Notes: generated from the sequence alone by a model not told the origin. Counted from the first letter of the stretch, positions 10,783 through 25,079 are shown. The stretch is 64,000 nt of DNA from Seison nebaliae (GCA_023231475.1 JALJEE010001426.1:46546-110545), one strand, 5' to 3'. Made by a program: numbers and translations.

Positions 10783-13700
10783 ATGAATTTTTTTGGTATT
10801 TTCGGGTCTGCCAAAGAGGACGAGGACGAGAAAGACAAACGAGAACGAAAGAAGATTCATGATGAAGTTTCGAATATTTCTTAAAAAATTTTATTTTCGA
10901 ATATTTTTCAATAAAAAGATAGAACGTTTAGTCGATCGATTGACAATGGCCGTACGAACGGAAGATAAGAGAATTTCTCTAAATGAATTGAAGGAATTGA
11001 TGCCAGTTTATTATTTGGATATTGGCACATTGGCAATGACTCCGATGTTAAACGAAATGAGAAGTGAATAGTTTGGAAATTCCTTTTAAATTTCCCATAT
11101 ATTTTTATTTTCCACCTTTCTCTAGTAAGGATACGAGAACGTGTATTGAAATTTTGCATATTATGCAATTCTTGTTGACAGTAGATTGTGAAGAAGATGG
11201 AGAGCACATTAGTATTCAATTGGCGGAAATATTTTCTATTAAAGATGAAAATATTTCATTATTAATCGAATTATTAAGTGTTAGTAAAAATGAAGAGAAA
11301 TATTTGATAATAAATTAATATGATTTTCTAGGAAATCGATTGGCATGTTCGTTTCGAAACGATAAAACTTTTTCGAATTTTGATGAGATCTCAATTGGTC
11401 ACTATTCAACAGAAGGTTGCAAGGACTCCTAATGGAATGTCGAAATTAGTTGAATTATTATCAGATTTATGTGATGTAGTAAAAAATGAAGTTTATTTTC
11501 AATATATTTTTAATATTTTTTCATTTTCCATTTTGATAGACGGTGGAATTATTAATCGTTTTAATTGATGGAAATCCAACATTACAATTAATGTTTGCAT
11601 TTGAAAATGGTCATCAAACCTTATTTAAAATCATTGAATCTGAAGGTGACGTGATTAGTGGAGATGTTTTAGTGTTCGATTGTCTCACGTTAATGGGAAC
11701 GGTTCTCAAGGGTAATTCGAAAGTTCAAGAAATATTTTATGAGAATAAAGGAGTGAAGAAGTTGAGTGAACTCTATCCATTATCAGCTATGTCCGATATC
11801 TCTTATTGGACGAATGAGCAATTGAAGAATTATTTGAGTTTGTTACATTTGATCAATTGTTTAGTACATCCATCCAATGCGATTGCTATCATCACGAAGA
11901 TTCAAAAAGAAACGAAAACTTGTGGATTGTTCCATAAAATGTGTGCCACTTGTACTATCGATTCCATTCTACCAGCCATATTGACACATTTGTTATTGAC
12001 GATAGCTGATTGTATGAGAGGTAATGAAGATAATCAACTTTTCTTCTCTCAAATTACGATGCAATCAAGAGATCGTACTGAGTTGTCATTATTTCGAATA
12101 TTGTTGAAAACATTAACGAAGAAATGGACACATAATGCATATGAATTACCATTCCGTTTATCCATTTTATATACAATTCAATCCTTCTATTATTTGAATA
12201 AGAATGGACAAAATAATATTATTTCGTCATTAGTTAATGATGAAAATGGTTTTTTAAAAGATTTACTCTATTCACTTTATCATTTGCCAACATTGAAAAA
12301 TGATTCTTTAACAGTCACCATCATATCGATCTTATTCATTCATCTTCTCACTAAAAATTCAAAAAATCAAATTCTTGTAGCTAATTTGAAATATTCTCAA
12401 CTACTTCCCAAATCACTTCCACCCAACAAAGTCAGTGATATCGTGGTGGATGATAGTGTGATCGATGTTGATTCAACATTCATTCAACATCTTTTGAATC
12501 TCCTTCATGGACAACAGGACATTCCAATAAAATGTCAAATTGCCATTCTACAACTCATCGTCGTCATGTCATATGAGTGTAAAGAGAATATTCGAGTGAT
12601 TTTGAATGATTCATCAGCAATCTCTTATTTGTTATCGATAATGAATGCGGGTGGAAATGTCGCATCTGGAACAGTATCATCAACGAATCTAACGGTGAGT
12701 TTAGTAGAAGATGAGAAAATTGGAAGGAAAATAAAAATGAATGTCGATCAAGAATTATCGAGAATGACGAAGAATTATGAAGAATCATCAATAAAATTAA
12801 CAAACTCTTCAATTCTTTGTGGTTTGTGCACATTCGTTGTAGGAATTCTTTTGATAAGTGACGATGAGAAAAATAATGAATTGAAACATCTCATTAAACG
12901 AATTCCCAGTGATCGTATCGAAACATTTTTGGATTATGTCACTATAACCAAATCATATCGTCATGTTATCCATTCCATCAATTATTTATCTCATCTCATT
13001 CAACAATGTCATCTTCCACTCACTCAATTAACATCGATGAATTTGGAAGATGAATCGATGGTGGAAACTGATGAAGCAAATGGAAATAAACGTCTAACTA
13101 TTCACCATATGAAATATGAACAATTTTTTCATTCAGTTCCATCAATGAAATTGTTCATTGCTCAAAATTTGATGTTCGACTTTGAATTTGCGAAGATTGT
13201 TAAATCGAATGAAATCCGAATATTAGTCGATGGTTATGATACGGGGAATGAAAAGAAAAATGAGGAGGAGAAAAAACCGAAGGAGAATATACAAAAATCG
13301 ATCGAATTAAGTTTATCTGCTAAATTGGAACAGCGAGATAAGGAGTATGCACAACTATATCATTATTATCAATTGATGCATCAATCAATCGAGGAGAGGA
13401 ACAAGACGATTGATTTGTATAAGAAAAAATTCGATCAACAACAAATTGATCATGAGAATGAATTGAAAAGTCATATGGCATATCTATCACAACAATCGAA
13501 TTGTAATCAATTATTTTCAACAGTCAAATCGAGAATGGAGGACGATGTAGAGAAATTAGTGAAAATTACGAATAGTTTGAAAGATGTTCGATTTGGAAAA
13601 GATGAAATGAAATATGAAGGAGATTTTGTGAGAATTAATAAAAGAGAATATGAACAATTAATAGAATGTAGAGATCTACAGGAACAATATATGGATTATA

Positions 13701-14350
13701 TGGTGAAGTTACAAAGTCGAAATAAAAATTTGAAAGAAATTATGCGAATTCAGTGTCGTGTAGAACCGCCAAAAGATTCGGATGATGAACAAGAAGAGAA
13801 TGAGGAAGAGGATGAAAGAATATTGAATGAAAAAGTGAAGTCATCATCTGAAACATCATCATCATCCAGATCTGATTCGATGAATAATAATTTTATAATG
13901 ATTCCTCCTACAACAACAAACTCCAACATTTTATCCACAGTTTCACCATTGAAAAAATATGAACCGCCACCACCATTAACTTATCCACAATCTCGTGGCA
14001 TTCCATTTGAAAATCTAATTAATTCGAATAATTCTTTAGAATCCATTCCAATTTCAATGGCAACAACCACGATAATCGGCTCGACATTTACTCAAAATTC
14101 TTCCACATCCATATTGTCAGGATCGACACCAACACCATTATTATCAGCTTCCAATATGTTCTCGGCAATAACTAACAATTTATTTTCAAGTTCTCCCGAT
14201 AAATATGAGACTCAGAGACGATTAGAAGTGGAAGCGAGTGGAATTCAAACGAAGAAAATGAATGAAGATATCGATTTTTCACAGTTTCTTCCTGGTCCAG
14301 AGAAACAAGATGAACCAGAAAGTTTTTTCGATCCAACCTCAATAAATTGA
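10783..14350 (+). CDS. USO1: General vesicular transport factor p115/USO1
   Basis: Exons 10783-10866, 10919-11070, 11126-11279, 11332-11490 and 11540-14350 give 1119 residues across introns of 49-55 bp. The start MNFFGIFG matches the p115 start. Conserved armadillo-type head segments include IERLVDRL, EIDWHVRFETIKL, PNGMSKLVELL and FAFENGHQTLFKIIE. p115 tethers COPI/COPII vesicles to Golgi membranes by binding Rab1, GM130 and SNAREs. The tail coiled coil (about residues 720-870) is much shorter than the roughly 300-residue rod of vertebrate p115. After it comes an acidic block (DSDDEQEENEEEDE) and then about 200 Ser/Thr/Pro/Asn-rich, probably disordered residues ending in DPTSIN. The gene is convergent with the BET1-like SNARE, with 241 bp between stops. 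Confidence 0.9.
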
Positions 14351-14591
14351 AAAATAATAATTTATTTGAGAATGTTTTTTGAGAATTTGTGTGTATGTGA
14401 GTGTGAGAGTGAATGTGTGTATGATTGATTAAGAAGAAAAGAAAAACAAATGATAATTAATAACAATTGTCGTCCATTATTTTTTTTTGCTTCTATTAAC
14501 TTTCGAAGAATCATAAAATTTCTGTCATTTGAAATTTTTAGATTAATATGACAAATATCACATGGATCAATAATAAATTATATTGTTTTCG

Positions 14592-15019
14592 TTAAAAAAT
14601 TAATTTCCTTAAGAAATAGTAAAATGTTACGAAGACGAAAACACTTCCAACAACGAAGTAACACATCATTCGTCGATTGCTCTTTCCACTTCTGACCATC
14701 ATATTCATTTTACCAAACGATCCATTCATTACTGATTGGAAGTATGATACATCGTCACTCTATCGGTAGAGAGAAATTATAGAAAAAAAATTTTATCAGA
14801 GAATGCATCGCTCCAAAATCAGTTGAATATAGAACTTTGTTCCCGAGAAAATGGACCTGGTCCTTCGCATCCGCCTCCAAATCTATAGCAACCTTTTAAG
14901 AAGAGATAGAATATTATAATAATAATAATTGTGAGATGAATCAAAAGAGAAACATTTCTCAACTCAAAAATTTTATTTGAGAGATTATTCGCTTTCCTTT
15001 CATTATCTCCAATTTCCAT
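14592..15019 (-). CDS. BET1-family Qc-SNARE, tail-anchored
   Basis: Exons 15019-14954, 14892-14836 and 14759-14592 give 96 residues, across introns of 61 and 76 bp. The N-terminal half (NERKANNLSNKIFELRN, VAIDLEADAKDQ) is a SNARE heptad helix. The central glutamine of the layer is in the AKDQVHFLGNK segment. It is followed by the MNMMVRSGKSNRRMMCY linker seen in BET1/BET1L and one C-terminal membrane anchor. BET1 proteins sit on ER-Golgi or intra-Golgi vesicles and pair with syntaxin-5, the same route served by the neighbouring USO1. Length and linker resemble BET1L (GS15) slightly more than BET1. Confidence 0.82.
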
Positions 15020-18000
15020 AATAACTTCTAAATTATCTTCTCGATGTCGATACGTTTAATTATCTCACAATTTATTAATTATTAATTGGTCAATTGAGCT
15101 TATGAATTGGTGGGTTGATAGTGAGAAATTGAACGGAAAAAATATAAGAAATTCAAATTTTTAGTTCCGATTCAACTTACCTAAAAATAACCTTCTTAAA
15201 ATAAATTTGATCGGGGAATGTGCAACTTCACTTCTCCTATCTCACAATACTGTGAGTCGGTACATAGTCTCTGTATTTAATAATATTTCCTTCTTTTAAG
15301 ATTATATTTCTCATTTCTTCTAAAAATATCAAAATTATTCTTTTTCCTTCTCCTTCTTCTTCATTTCTTCCGGTAATAATTGTATGTTACTACTCATTAT
15401 ATGAGTCTCTTTCATGTTACCAAGCATTGTTTTCATTTTATCCATCTTTTATCGCTTTTAATAAATGATAATAGTACACTTGTAAAGTTACTTATTTTCG
15501 TTGACCTTTCGTGATAGGTCCTTCCAATATATTCTACATCAACTTTTCCATTTATAAACAATATTTTAAATTTACTTTCAAATAAGTTCCAATTGATGTC
15601 AATATGTCGAGAAGATGTTAATAAAATTGATTAGTTGCAATTCATGTCGTATAATTTAGATATTGAAGGGGTCAAGTATTTAATTGATTATTTCCTCATT
15701 TCCTCTCCAACATTCGTCCGTCCATATTATTATTGGAGGAGGGATTATATATATATCCATTTGTCTGTTAATACTATTGGAATCCAATCACTTCTCACAT
15801 CCATTGCACACATCGACACGAATTCATTCAGTTGAAAGCGATTGAATAGATATTAATATAATTGTTATATAATCTTTCCCTTCTTCCCAATATATATGCA
15901 CATATATATACATCGATCATTATGTCACTTGATTGGTACAGGAGAGTACACATACGTGGAACGTTAAAAGAGAAAAGAAAAGTGGGAAACGTAGATGATT
16001 TTTTTGGAACATTTTCATATGAAAAATGAAAGAATAATAATAGAATGAAATTATTCCTTGACAACTTATATTTGGGAGGAGAATTTATTAGTTGTAGTCA
16101 CTTTCTTATCAATAACAAAAGTCCAATTAATAAACACATTCATTTCTCACATGAAAAACTAACGACTTGACACAGGAAAAAAGTTTATTAGGTTAGAAGT
16201 TGAAGAATTAATAAATAAATAAATAGACATTACAATTATCCATCCACAATGACAATAGTTATTTATAAGCTTTTCTCCATTTATTTTAACGCAACAAAAG
16301 AAGGTATAATAATCGTATATGAATGTTACAAACTATTCCGATTCTTCCCATTCCTCAAATAACAGGACCGACGGAGAATTATCTTTAAAATGCCTTTCAT
16401 TATGTTCTCCTTTCTACATTTCTAAAAGAACAAATTCATCATATTTCTATACTTTCCTAAAAGACATCAAGTGCACTTCCGATTTGTTTCGTTTATCTTC
16501 GTTCTCTTCATCTCTAATATCATGAACATTGTTCTACTTTTCCCGTATTTTCTCGTCCATTCTTTTTTTCGTCCATCTCCATTGAAAATTAATCAGCATT
16601 CTTCAATAAATTATTTAAAACTTTCATTTTAGTTATACAAAAACAAATTCCGAAGAAATTTAGTTGGATATGTAAAAGATTTTAGCATAGAACTGACGTT
16701 TTTCTCCAACTGATTTCAAAAAAGCCATATAAAATGTTTGTAAAAGTGATGTACGTTTTAAGAAGAAATATTCGGAAACTTTTAAAAAAAAATTTTTCGA
16801 ATTTATTTTCGTTTTAAAAATTTTTGTTTTTGAAATGAAATTGAAGTTAGAGAAGTTTGAAGGTGTTCTGATGAAAGTTTTTTTTCCTATAAATTATTTA
16901 TAACATTCACAAAATTTCATTCCATTAACTCGACTAACAATTGTTTGGAATAATTTCATGGATAGATCAGATTTGTGAAAGGTACAGTGCAAAGTGGCGT
17001 TTCTCGTTTTGTGGGAAGGATGAAAACTGAAGAAAAGGAAAAGGCGAAACCAAGTTAGAATTAATTTTCTTATATTACTTTTTCACCGAACGAATCATTC
17101 ATTATCCATTTATTGGTTCTTTTGGGGCGAAAGGATAAATAAATAATAATTTCTACTGTGAATAATCAGGGGAAAAGTGAGACAACGAAAGAAGAATTCC
17201 ATAAGAGAAAAATGTTTCTTATAAACTAAAAAATAAATGTGACTTGAAATAATGGACTTCATCTGCTTGTTTACTGTCATATGAGATTGTATTGAGAGAT
17301 TCGGATGAATTGAATGTAGGACAGTTAGAAAGATGAATTATGTACTTACTCATTCCGACTAATTGAGTAGATATTTGAAGTTGGATGAATTTCTTCCCAC
17401 ATCTATTCCACGAACAATAACGAAATGACATAAAAGTAGTATGTGAAGTGAAATACATTTATTTACTTTAAGGTGGTTCTGAAAATTATCTTATTAATTT
17501 AATTTTAATTTTATTAGACATTTACTCCCCTCTAATATTTGTGGTGGAGTTGAGGATTATGTCATCTTAATTTTCATTATGTTCTTTCTTCCCACTCAAT
17601 TGGAAACGATGATGGGTATCCATGTTTACTGGTTAATTTGAAAGAATAATATTTTTGGACCTTCTGATGACGTACATCAATACGGAATGAGAATTGTTAT
17701 GCATTCCCCAAATTCATTCTTATGCAAATTATTATTATACGTTTAGATGGACGGAGTGTGTACATTTGTGTGTGTGTATGTGTGTGTAAAGTTGAAATAG
17801 AGTCTAATTTGAAGGATAATGCCCAGAGAAGTAGTTGATTAAGATATTGCATGAAAAATGAATTACCAACATGAAAAGGTTAAACACAGGTTATAGAACA
17901 TATACTTCCATTGTGTTCATATCTGAACTTACGAGTTTCAGATGAGAAGAGCTACATAGAAGAAGGACAATTCCAATAGTAAACACATTAGATTCATGTA

Positions 18001-18741
18001 ATGCTTATTTCGATAGTTTTCATGTAATAATTCAAATTGTCGATTTGTCCATCTTATATCGAATTTGGAAAGTTGAGTTAATATAATCAGGTTCGATTCA
18101 TATGAAATATTATTACTGAAATTATTAAATTGACGCTCAATAAATTGCAAGTAATATATGTACATGATCATAATTATCGTATATATTGTATTCAATTCCA
18201 TTTTACAAGGAGAATTATGTCCGTCTAATAATTGTTTCTTTCCTAAAGATAAGAATAGAATAGAATAGATATGATTTTTAGACGGATTATTTTGTATAAA
18301 AAATCATTAGAATTTTTTGCTTTTCTCGTTAGTAGCGGATTGATATTGGAATGCTACAAGGCTATGTTGGAAGACAATCATAATTATCATATTAGAATAT
18401 AAGTGTAAGTGAAAGATCCGTTCCAAATTATTTATTTATAAAGAAGTATTCGTTGACAATTAATTTATTTTTATTTCTCTCTCGTTGTCCATTTCGTTTC
18501 CCCAATGTGAGTGACGAGTCAATCTTCTTAACTTTTTTTTTCTGACTCAAATGATAAGTTTAATTATTCCATTCGAATGAGAAGTGTCTCGTTGTTGTCC
18601 AACTAGGCACTGTCTATTAATCGTAAGATTTAGTTTGTTCAAACATATTTCAAATTCTTTCGATTCTTCTCTCTCATTCGTTATCTCTATTTCTCTTTTT
18701 CTCTCTATTCTAATTTGTCAGACGAAGAGGACGAAGGGAAA
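15020..18741. other. 3.7 kb sparse region upstream of the SLC4 gene
   Basis: No exon with family similarity. It probably holds the BET1-like promoter and the promoter and 5' exon(s) of the SLC4 transporter. A strong acceptor (pyrimidine tract ending TTTGTCAG, to 18721) precedes the first recognised SLC4 exon, so at least one upstream exon is expected; a GTGAGT donor at 18508 is one candidate partner. A TG-rich microsatellite lies near 17760-17790 and AT repeats near 15890-15915. A 36-codon minus-strand frame at 15335-15445 is mentioned in the findings. Confidence 0.45.
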
Positions 18742-21700
18742 ATGGATAATTTCGAGGATGAAACAAAAATTGGTCCACCTTCCATCGAATTCGAGAGGAG
18801 AAACGTTTCAAAACATCAGGTGAAATTTAATACGTCGGTCGAAGAGATCGACAAGGATGAAGGAGAAGAAGGAATCACCTTCGACGTGGAGATGTCACAA
18901 GCAGCTCGTCAACGAACCAAGAGTGTCGCATACGTCGACTTACATCTAAAGCCTCATACGATGTTCTGTGAAATGGATGTGTTCAGTAAAAATGAATGGA
19001 AAGAAGTGGCGAGATGGGTGAAATTCGAGGAGAATGTAGAATTGAGTGGGCGTTGGTCGAAACCGCATGTGGCTACCTTGTTCCTTTCGTCCGTCTTTGA
19101 AATGCGTTATTGTTTCGAGAAAGGTGCCTTACTCCTCGATAGTGAAGCTGAGACGATTGATGATATCACCGAAGAGATTATGGACGTATGGGCGGCAAAA
19201 AAGTTGCTCAAAGCAGAATATCGAGAACCGATTAAAGAGTTGATGATGAAGAGACATATTCATCAACACGAGAAAGAATATAAGAAAGTTTTAGAAAATG
19301 AATCTGGTGAAAAAAGAAGTTTGATAATTTTAAAAATAAATTATTTTTATTTCAACTTTAACAGCTACTCATCATCCTCATCTCTTTCATAAACATGATA
19401 AACATAACGATCATACGGATCGAGGAAACAGTTCAACGGCCATCACCAAAATGGCTGATCACAATAAATCAACAGCAAGTTAGTTTCTCTTTATTTCCCT
19501 TTTTCACCTGGTCATTGTTTGGTATTGTTGATTGTGGTCAATTTCATATATTTGATTGAGTTCAACTTAACATCAATAATAATATCTCGTTTTGAAGTGA
19601 ATGATTAGTGAAATAAATATTGATAATATTAAACACTTTTCTTTATTTAATTCAATCACTTCATCACATTCATTTTCTTCATTATTCTAATCTCTCAATC
19701 ATTTAATCATCAATAATTTTGTTTGTTCTTCACCATTTTAGATAAATTAAAAGATATTCCGGCATTAGGTATCGATTATTGTATTCTTATCATTTAGTTC
19801 TATCTGCTGAGAGAGAGATATATTTGTCATTCATTATTTCTTTTTTTTTTTCTTCCTTTCTTCCTCAATTTGAAAAGAACATTCTCGATTTCTATCAAAT
19901 TCCTAAGTTTTAATCTTCCATTCATATAATCTCTAATCAAACTCTAGCACACTTCCACAATCTTCTCTTCTTCCTCTCTTCTTTCAATTGTAAATCTAAT
20001 TTCTTCTTTCAATTTCTGATCGTTAGTGCGCAATCATACGACTATTGGAATCGCTAACATTGTAGCAGATTCATTGAAAGGTGGTGAATCCAAATCAAAA
20101 GTTAGATCATCAACTCAATTTTTTTTGCAATATTTTCATTTGAGAAAAATCTCTTCCTTTGTCAGTTATTGTGAATTGACAATTATATTTTATCCATTTC
20201 ATATTTTTTCTATTATTTCATCTTCTCCAAATCTTCAAAAAAAAATACATACACACTGAATCAAAGGGATTATCAGAAGAGAATCATGGGAAAAGTAAAC
20301 ATTCAAAAGAGAAGAATCTTCATTTGAACACTCATTTACAACCGGAAGATTCTTCGGCCTCCCTACGACATCACAGTCGACCATCGTTTTCAGATCTTAT
20401 GCATCATTTCCATCTCCATCATAATACAAGCAACTCACAAGTATGTATTACTCCGTTTGTGATGTTTGTGATGTCTCCATCAATCTTGTATGATCATCTA
20501 CTAATGTAGCACGTATTCTTCTTCGTAGATTGATTTATTGTGATTTATTCTCAACAATTCCATTGTTCGGTGGCTTATTTTCCCCTCCAACTTTCTAGTT
20601 ATGTGAGTTCTCGCTTCTTTTTCTTGGATGAGGAATTAAATCATTTTATTGTAACAATTCTAATTAATTTCTCAACTAATTCACTTTTGCTCCCACTTTC
20701 TATATTGTCTTTATATCATTGTATTCAATGATCATACCAGTTTAACTCATCTAACGGTAACATTTGATGATTTCTTTCTTTCAAATTAATTTCACAAATA
20801 ATTTTCTTCTAAACGTTAATCTGAAGTTTTGAGAAATTTCAAATGTGCTCGAAAAGTATTTGTGGGAATGATCTAATTAAATTTCTTTATTTCATTTTTA
20901 TTCTTTTTTCAGTTCAATGAACCGTTTATGAAAAAATTGAAGAAAGATTCGGAAGCTGCGAACATCTTAATTGGAGAATTGAAAGAATTGAAGGATACAT
21001 ATCTCGTTGCATTTATTCGATTGAAAGAAGCACAAAACTTACCCGGTCTAACTGAAATTCCCATACCAACTCGTTTTATGTTTATTCTCTTGACACCGAT
21101 TGGAAAAGAGAAACAATATTTCGAATTAGGACGAGCTGCTTCCACTCTTTTAAGTGATGCTTTATTCATCGATATAGCTTATCAAGCCACTTATCGGAAA
21201 CAAATTCTGGCTGGTATCGATGAATTTCTTGGTTCTTCTATTGTATTACCACCAGGCGAATGGGATCCAGAGAAAAGAATCGAACCGCCAGATAATCTAC
21301 CAGAAAGATATGAAAGATTAAAAGACATTCTTCACAATTTCACTTCAGCTGATACGAAATTAATGCACAACAATTCTTCTGCAGCTTTTGAAAAAAGTTA
21401 TGGAGCAGGTGGTACTGGTGATGGTGGTAATCCAGATGATGATGATGATGATCCACATCGAAAGAAGAATGGAAAAGTCTTCGAGAGTAAAGAGGAAGAA
21501 GACGGTCTAGTAAGAACTGGTCGTTTTGCTGGTGGATTGATTGATGATATTAAAAGAAAAAAAGAATTTTATTGGTCCGATTTCCGTGATGCACTTTCCA
21601 TCCAAACAATTTCCACAATCATCTTTATGTATTTCGCTTGTTTGGCACCGATCGTTACGTTCGGTGGTTTGATGGGTCAAGAAACAAACAATTATATGGC

Positions 21701-23819
21701 AGCAATTGAAAGTTTAGTGGCTGGTGCATTATGTGGAATGGTTTATCATATGTGCTCCGGTCAGCCGCTTACCATTCTTGGCAGTACCGGACCGGTTCTT
21801 GTATTTGAATCGATTATTTATAGATTTACACATGACGTCGGACTTGATTTTCTCAGTTTCCGCTGTTGCATCGGTTTATGGTGTATGGTTATATTATTGG
21901 TAATCGTATTGACGGATATGTCTTATTTTGTGAAATATATTACAAGATTTACGGAAGAAAGTTTCGCCACATTAATCGCATTAATTTTTATAAAAGAATC
22001 TTTAAAGAAATTAATTCATATAAATGACGATTATACTTTCCATATTAACACCATCGCTCATGACGGAATTACACCTCATAATATTGATTCGGAATATAAT
22101 GGGCTTGATATAAATGGAACATTAAGTCGTGCTCGCCGATCAGCTACTCCAATGCAATTAAATTGTACTTGCTCTTATCTCAATTACACAACAAAAGATT
22201 CATGTTTAGAATCAGGAGCCGAATGGGAATGCGTAAAAGTGAAGAATTATGTACCCGATATCTTTCTATTCTCTTGTGTACTTTTCGCTTCAACTTATTT
22301 CATTTCCGTCATATTGAAAGGAATGAAAACATCTCGAATGTTTCCACAAGCTGTTCGAAATTGTATTTCAAATTTTGCCGTTGTCATAGCAATTGGAGGG
22401 AATGTATTATTCGATGCATTAGTTGGAATAAACACACCAAAATTACTCGTTCCTTCCACTTTCCGTACTACTCGTCGAGATAGAAATTGGTTAATTAATC
22501 CACTTGGCAAAAATCAATGGTGGTCATGTTTGGCTGCCATAATTCCTGCATTATTGCTCACAATTCTCATTTATATGGATCAACACATTACTGCAGTTAT
22601 AGTGAATCGTCGTGAGAATAAATTGAAGAAAGGAAGTGGATATCATTTGGATTTGTTGTGTGTCGCTGTTTGTATCGGAATATGTTCATGTTTCGGAATT
22701 CCATATTTCGTAGCAGCAACCGTCATTTCAATTAATCATGTTCTCAGTTTGAAATTGGAGAGTAAATGTGCAGCTCCTGGTGAGAAACCACATTTTACTG
22801 GTGTCATCGAACAACGTGTTACAGGTGTTATTGTTTTCTTGTTCATCGGTCTCTCAGTCTTCCTCACTCGCATTCTATCAGTTTATTTTAAAATTTTTTT
22901 TTAAATAATATTTCTTTTTTAAATTAGTATATTCCGATGCCCGTTCTATATGGTGTCTTCCTTTATATGGGAACATCATCATTAAAAGGAAATCAAGTTA
23001 AAATTCTCATCAATTATTTTCCTTTTATAATTTTTTATTCAAATTTAGTTATTTGATCGTATGAAACTCTTTTTCATGCCGACCAAATATCAACCCGATT
23101 ATATTTATTTGAGACATGTAACTCTGTCTCGTGTTCATTTATTCACTGGAATACAATTGGCATGTTTAGCCATCTTATGGACTGTCAAATCATTCCATAC
23201 ATCGTCAATTGCATTTCCTCTTATGGTTTTGGCATTAGTTGGTGTTCGGAAACTACTCGACTACTTTTTCACATTGAATGACTTGTCATATTTGGATGAT
23301 GTGATGCCAGAACAACATAAATTAGAAGACGATGATTTAGAACCAGAAAATTCTACAAATAGTATGGTTAGAGAAATTGTTTTGAATTATTTTAAGTGAT
23401 TATTATATTTTATTAGCCAATCGATTTGAGACATGTGGTGGTGGGTAGTGGATTATATGACCGAGCGAAAACTAATTTACCATTTGTCGAAGTAGAACAA
23501 TCAACACCGAAACAATCAAGGTTTTTATTTTCATATTCATTTCTATTAATTGATTTCATTATTTGGAAGATTAATGTCATTCCGTGGTAATCTGTTGCAA
23601 CGGATGAGACGTACAAGTACAGCGGAACCGGTCGTTGCTGTGAAAGGAACAGGAGGAAAAAGGAAACAACGAACGAATACTATCGATAATGCCACCACAC
23701 TCAATTGGGGAGGACAGATTGACGAGTCTGTTAATAAACCATTAATCGCAACAAATTCTCCACCTAACACTTCCATTGGACGACGAAGATTCGGTTCAAC
23801 CGATGGTAGTCATGTTTAA
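18742..23819 (+). CDS. SLC4-family bicarbonate transporter (Na-driven NBC/NDCBE type)
   Basis: Exons 18742-19306, 19365-19478, 19742-19768, 20027-20100, 20267-20440, 20913-22880, 22928-22996, 23049-23366, 23417-23520 and 23570-23819 give at least 1220 residues. The cytosolic N-domain shows [14 protein letters not shown] and [11 protein letters not shown], then [12 protein letters not shown] and the [15 protein letters not shown] end. The membrane domain has [35 protein letters not shown], the four-cysteine extracellular loop (about 22160-22245) and [16 protein letters not shown]4 members carry HCO3-/CO3(2-) with Na+ or in exchange for Cl- and control pH and ion balance. The long N-domain and loop favour the Na-coupled group (Ndae1/NDCBE) over AE exchangers. 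The variable region between N-domain halves is split over small exons, one of 27 bp, which suits alternative splicing. The true start is probably in an upstream exon; 18742 is the first Met in the exon. Confidence 0.9.
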
Positions 23820-24410
23820 ATAATAATTTGAATTGTTTTCAACTGATCTCTATTGGGAGAGATCGATTAGGATATATTGATGGACGCGTAATCAGTTTAA
23901 ATCCATTAAAAATTGAATTTTATAATAGTTCTAGTTTTATTTCAATGAAAAGACAAATTATCGAAGAAGAATTTGTTTATTTTAGTTCAATTTCATTTTC
24001 AAGAATTTCATTCGTTTTCTCTTTTATATTATTTCGATTATTATGAATCTTGTATGCTTTATTCTATTTTCCTCATATACTTTCACCATTTTCTTCTAAT
24101 TCTTTTATGGTAAATAAATTTAAAGATTCACTAACTTACAAGTAGACTTGTTAGAGTTTGAATGACATTGAAAGATATTTAAAATAATAATATATATCTT
24201 GGATTATTATTCCATCATACAATTTCGATTTATAAATCAATTTTAAATATTTTTTCTGGAAAAAGTTACAAACGATCCTCAGCATTCTTTAATACGTTTC
24301 CGTATTAGAGGTCGGTGAACAATCTATTCGATACTTAATCGTTAGATATCTTTAAATTCGTTAGAAAGATTTATATAAATTGTAAATTGAAACTTTCTAA
24401 CTAAATTCTC
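23820..24410. other. Intergenic region between SLC4 and a secreted-protein gene
   Basis: AT-rich, with the SLC4 3'UTR on the left (AATAAA-like signals near 24110) and the promoter of the next plus-strand gene on the right. No gene seen. Confidence 0.4.
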
Positions 24411-25079
24411 ATGAGAAAAATGAGGAAGAATTGTGTATTATTTTTCGCATTTTTTTCCATTTGCTCTTTCAGTATTAGCGAATACATGGGTAAACATGGT
24501 GGAAAGATTCTCGGTGATGTTTATTTTCATTTTGCACAGTACAAAACTATTGAACCATTTGATCAATTTCCATCGATTTGTGAAATGATTATACCAAATT
24601 CACATGAACTCAATTATATCGATGAAGAAATTGGAAATATTTTGAAAAATTTTACAGATCAAAATTTGACATTCGCTTTAAACACTAAAGTTATTGGAGG
24701 AGATGTTTATTATAATACATCGGATGATATACGAGTAACAGAAACATTATTTTTAACCGTTCCTACTGACACGTTAAATTTAACTGATCATCAATGCATT
24801 CTCAATTCTGACAATATGTTGACGGTGCAGAATTGCACAGACTTCCAACCATCTGTATTATGTGTTAAACAGATGAACAAGAATGAATTGACTAAAATAA
24901 ATATGTTTTTTGAGACTGATATAGGACCAGTGAAAAAAACTCCACCAAATGCTAGAAGTTAATTTCTTTCGTATATTTCTTTATTTGTTCCTTCCATTAT
25001 AGCTAAATTGTTACACAGAAATATTAAAGATCCACAGAGTTTTTTCCAGAGAGTCGGAGAATATTTAGATTTCCAATAA
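24411..25079 (+). CDS. Small secreted glycoprotein, family not recognised
   Basis: Exons 24411-24957 and 25003-25079 join in frame across a 45 bp intron, giving 207 residues. The N-terminus is basic then hydrophobic (VLFFAFFSICSFSISEY), a typical cleaved signal peptide. The mature part has four or more N-x-S/T sites (NFTD, NLTF, NTSD, NLTD, NCTD) and a few cysteines, including a C-x(n)-NCTD...LCVK pattern near residue 145-165 that loosely recalls the end of a C-type lectin domain. That resemblance is too thin for a call. No membrane anchor. It is probably an extracellular protein of lineage-restricted family. Confidence 0.65.
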
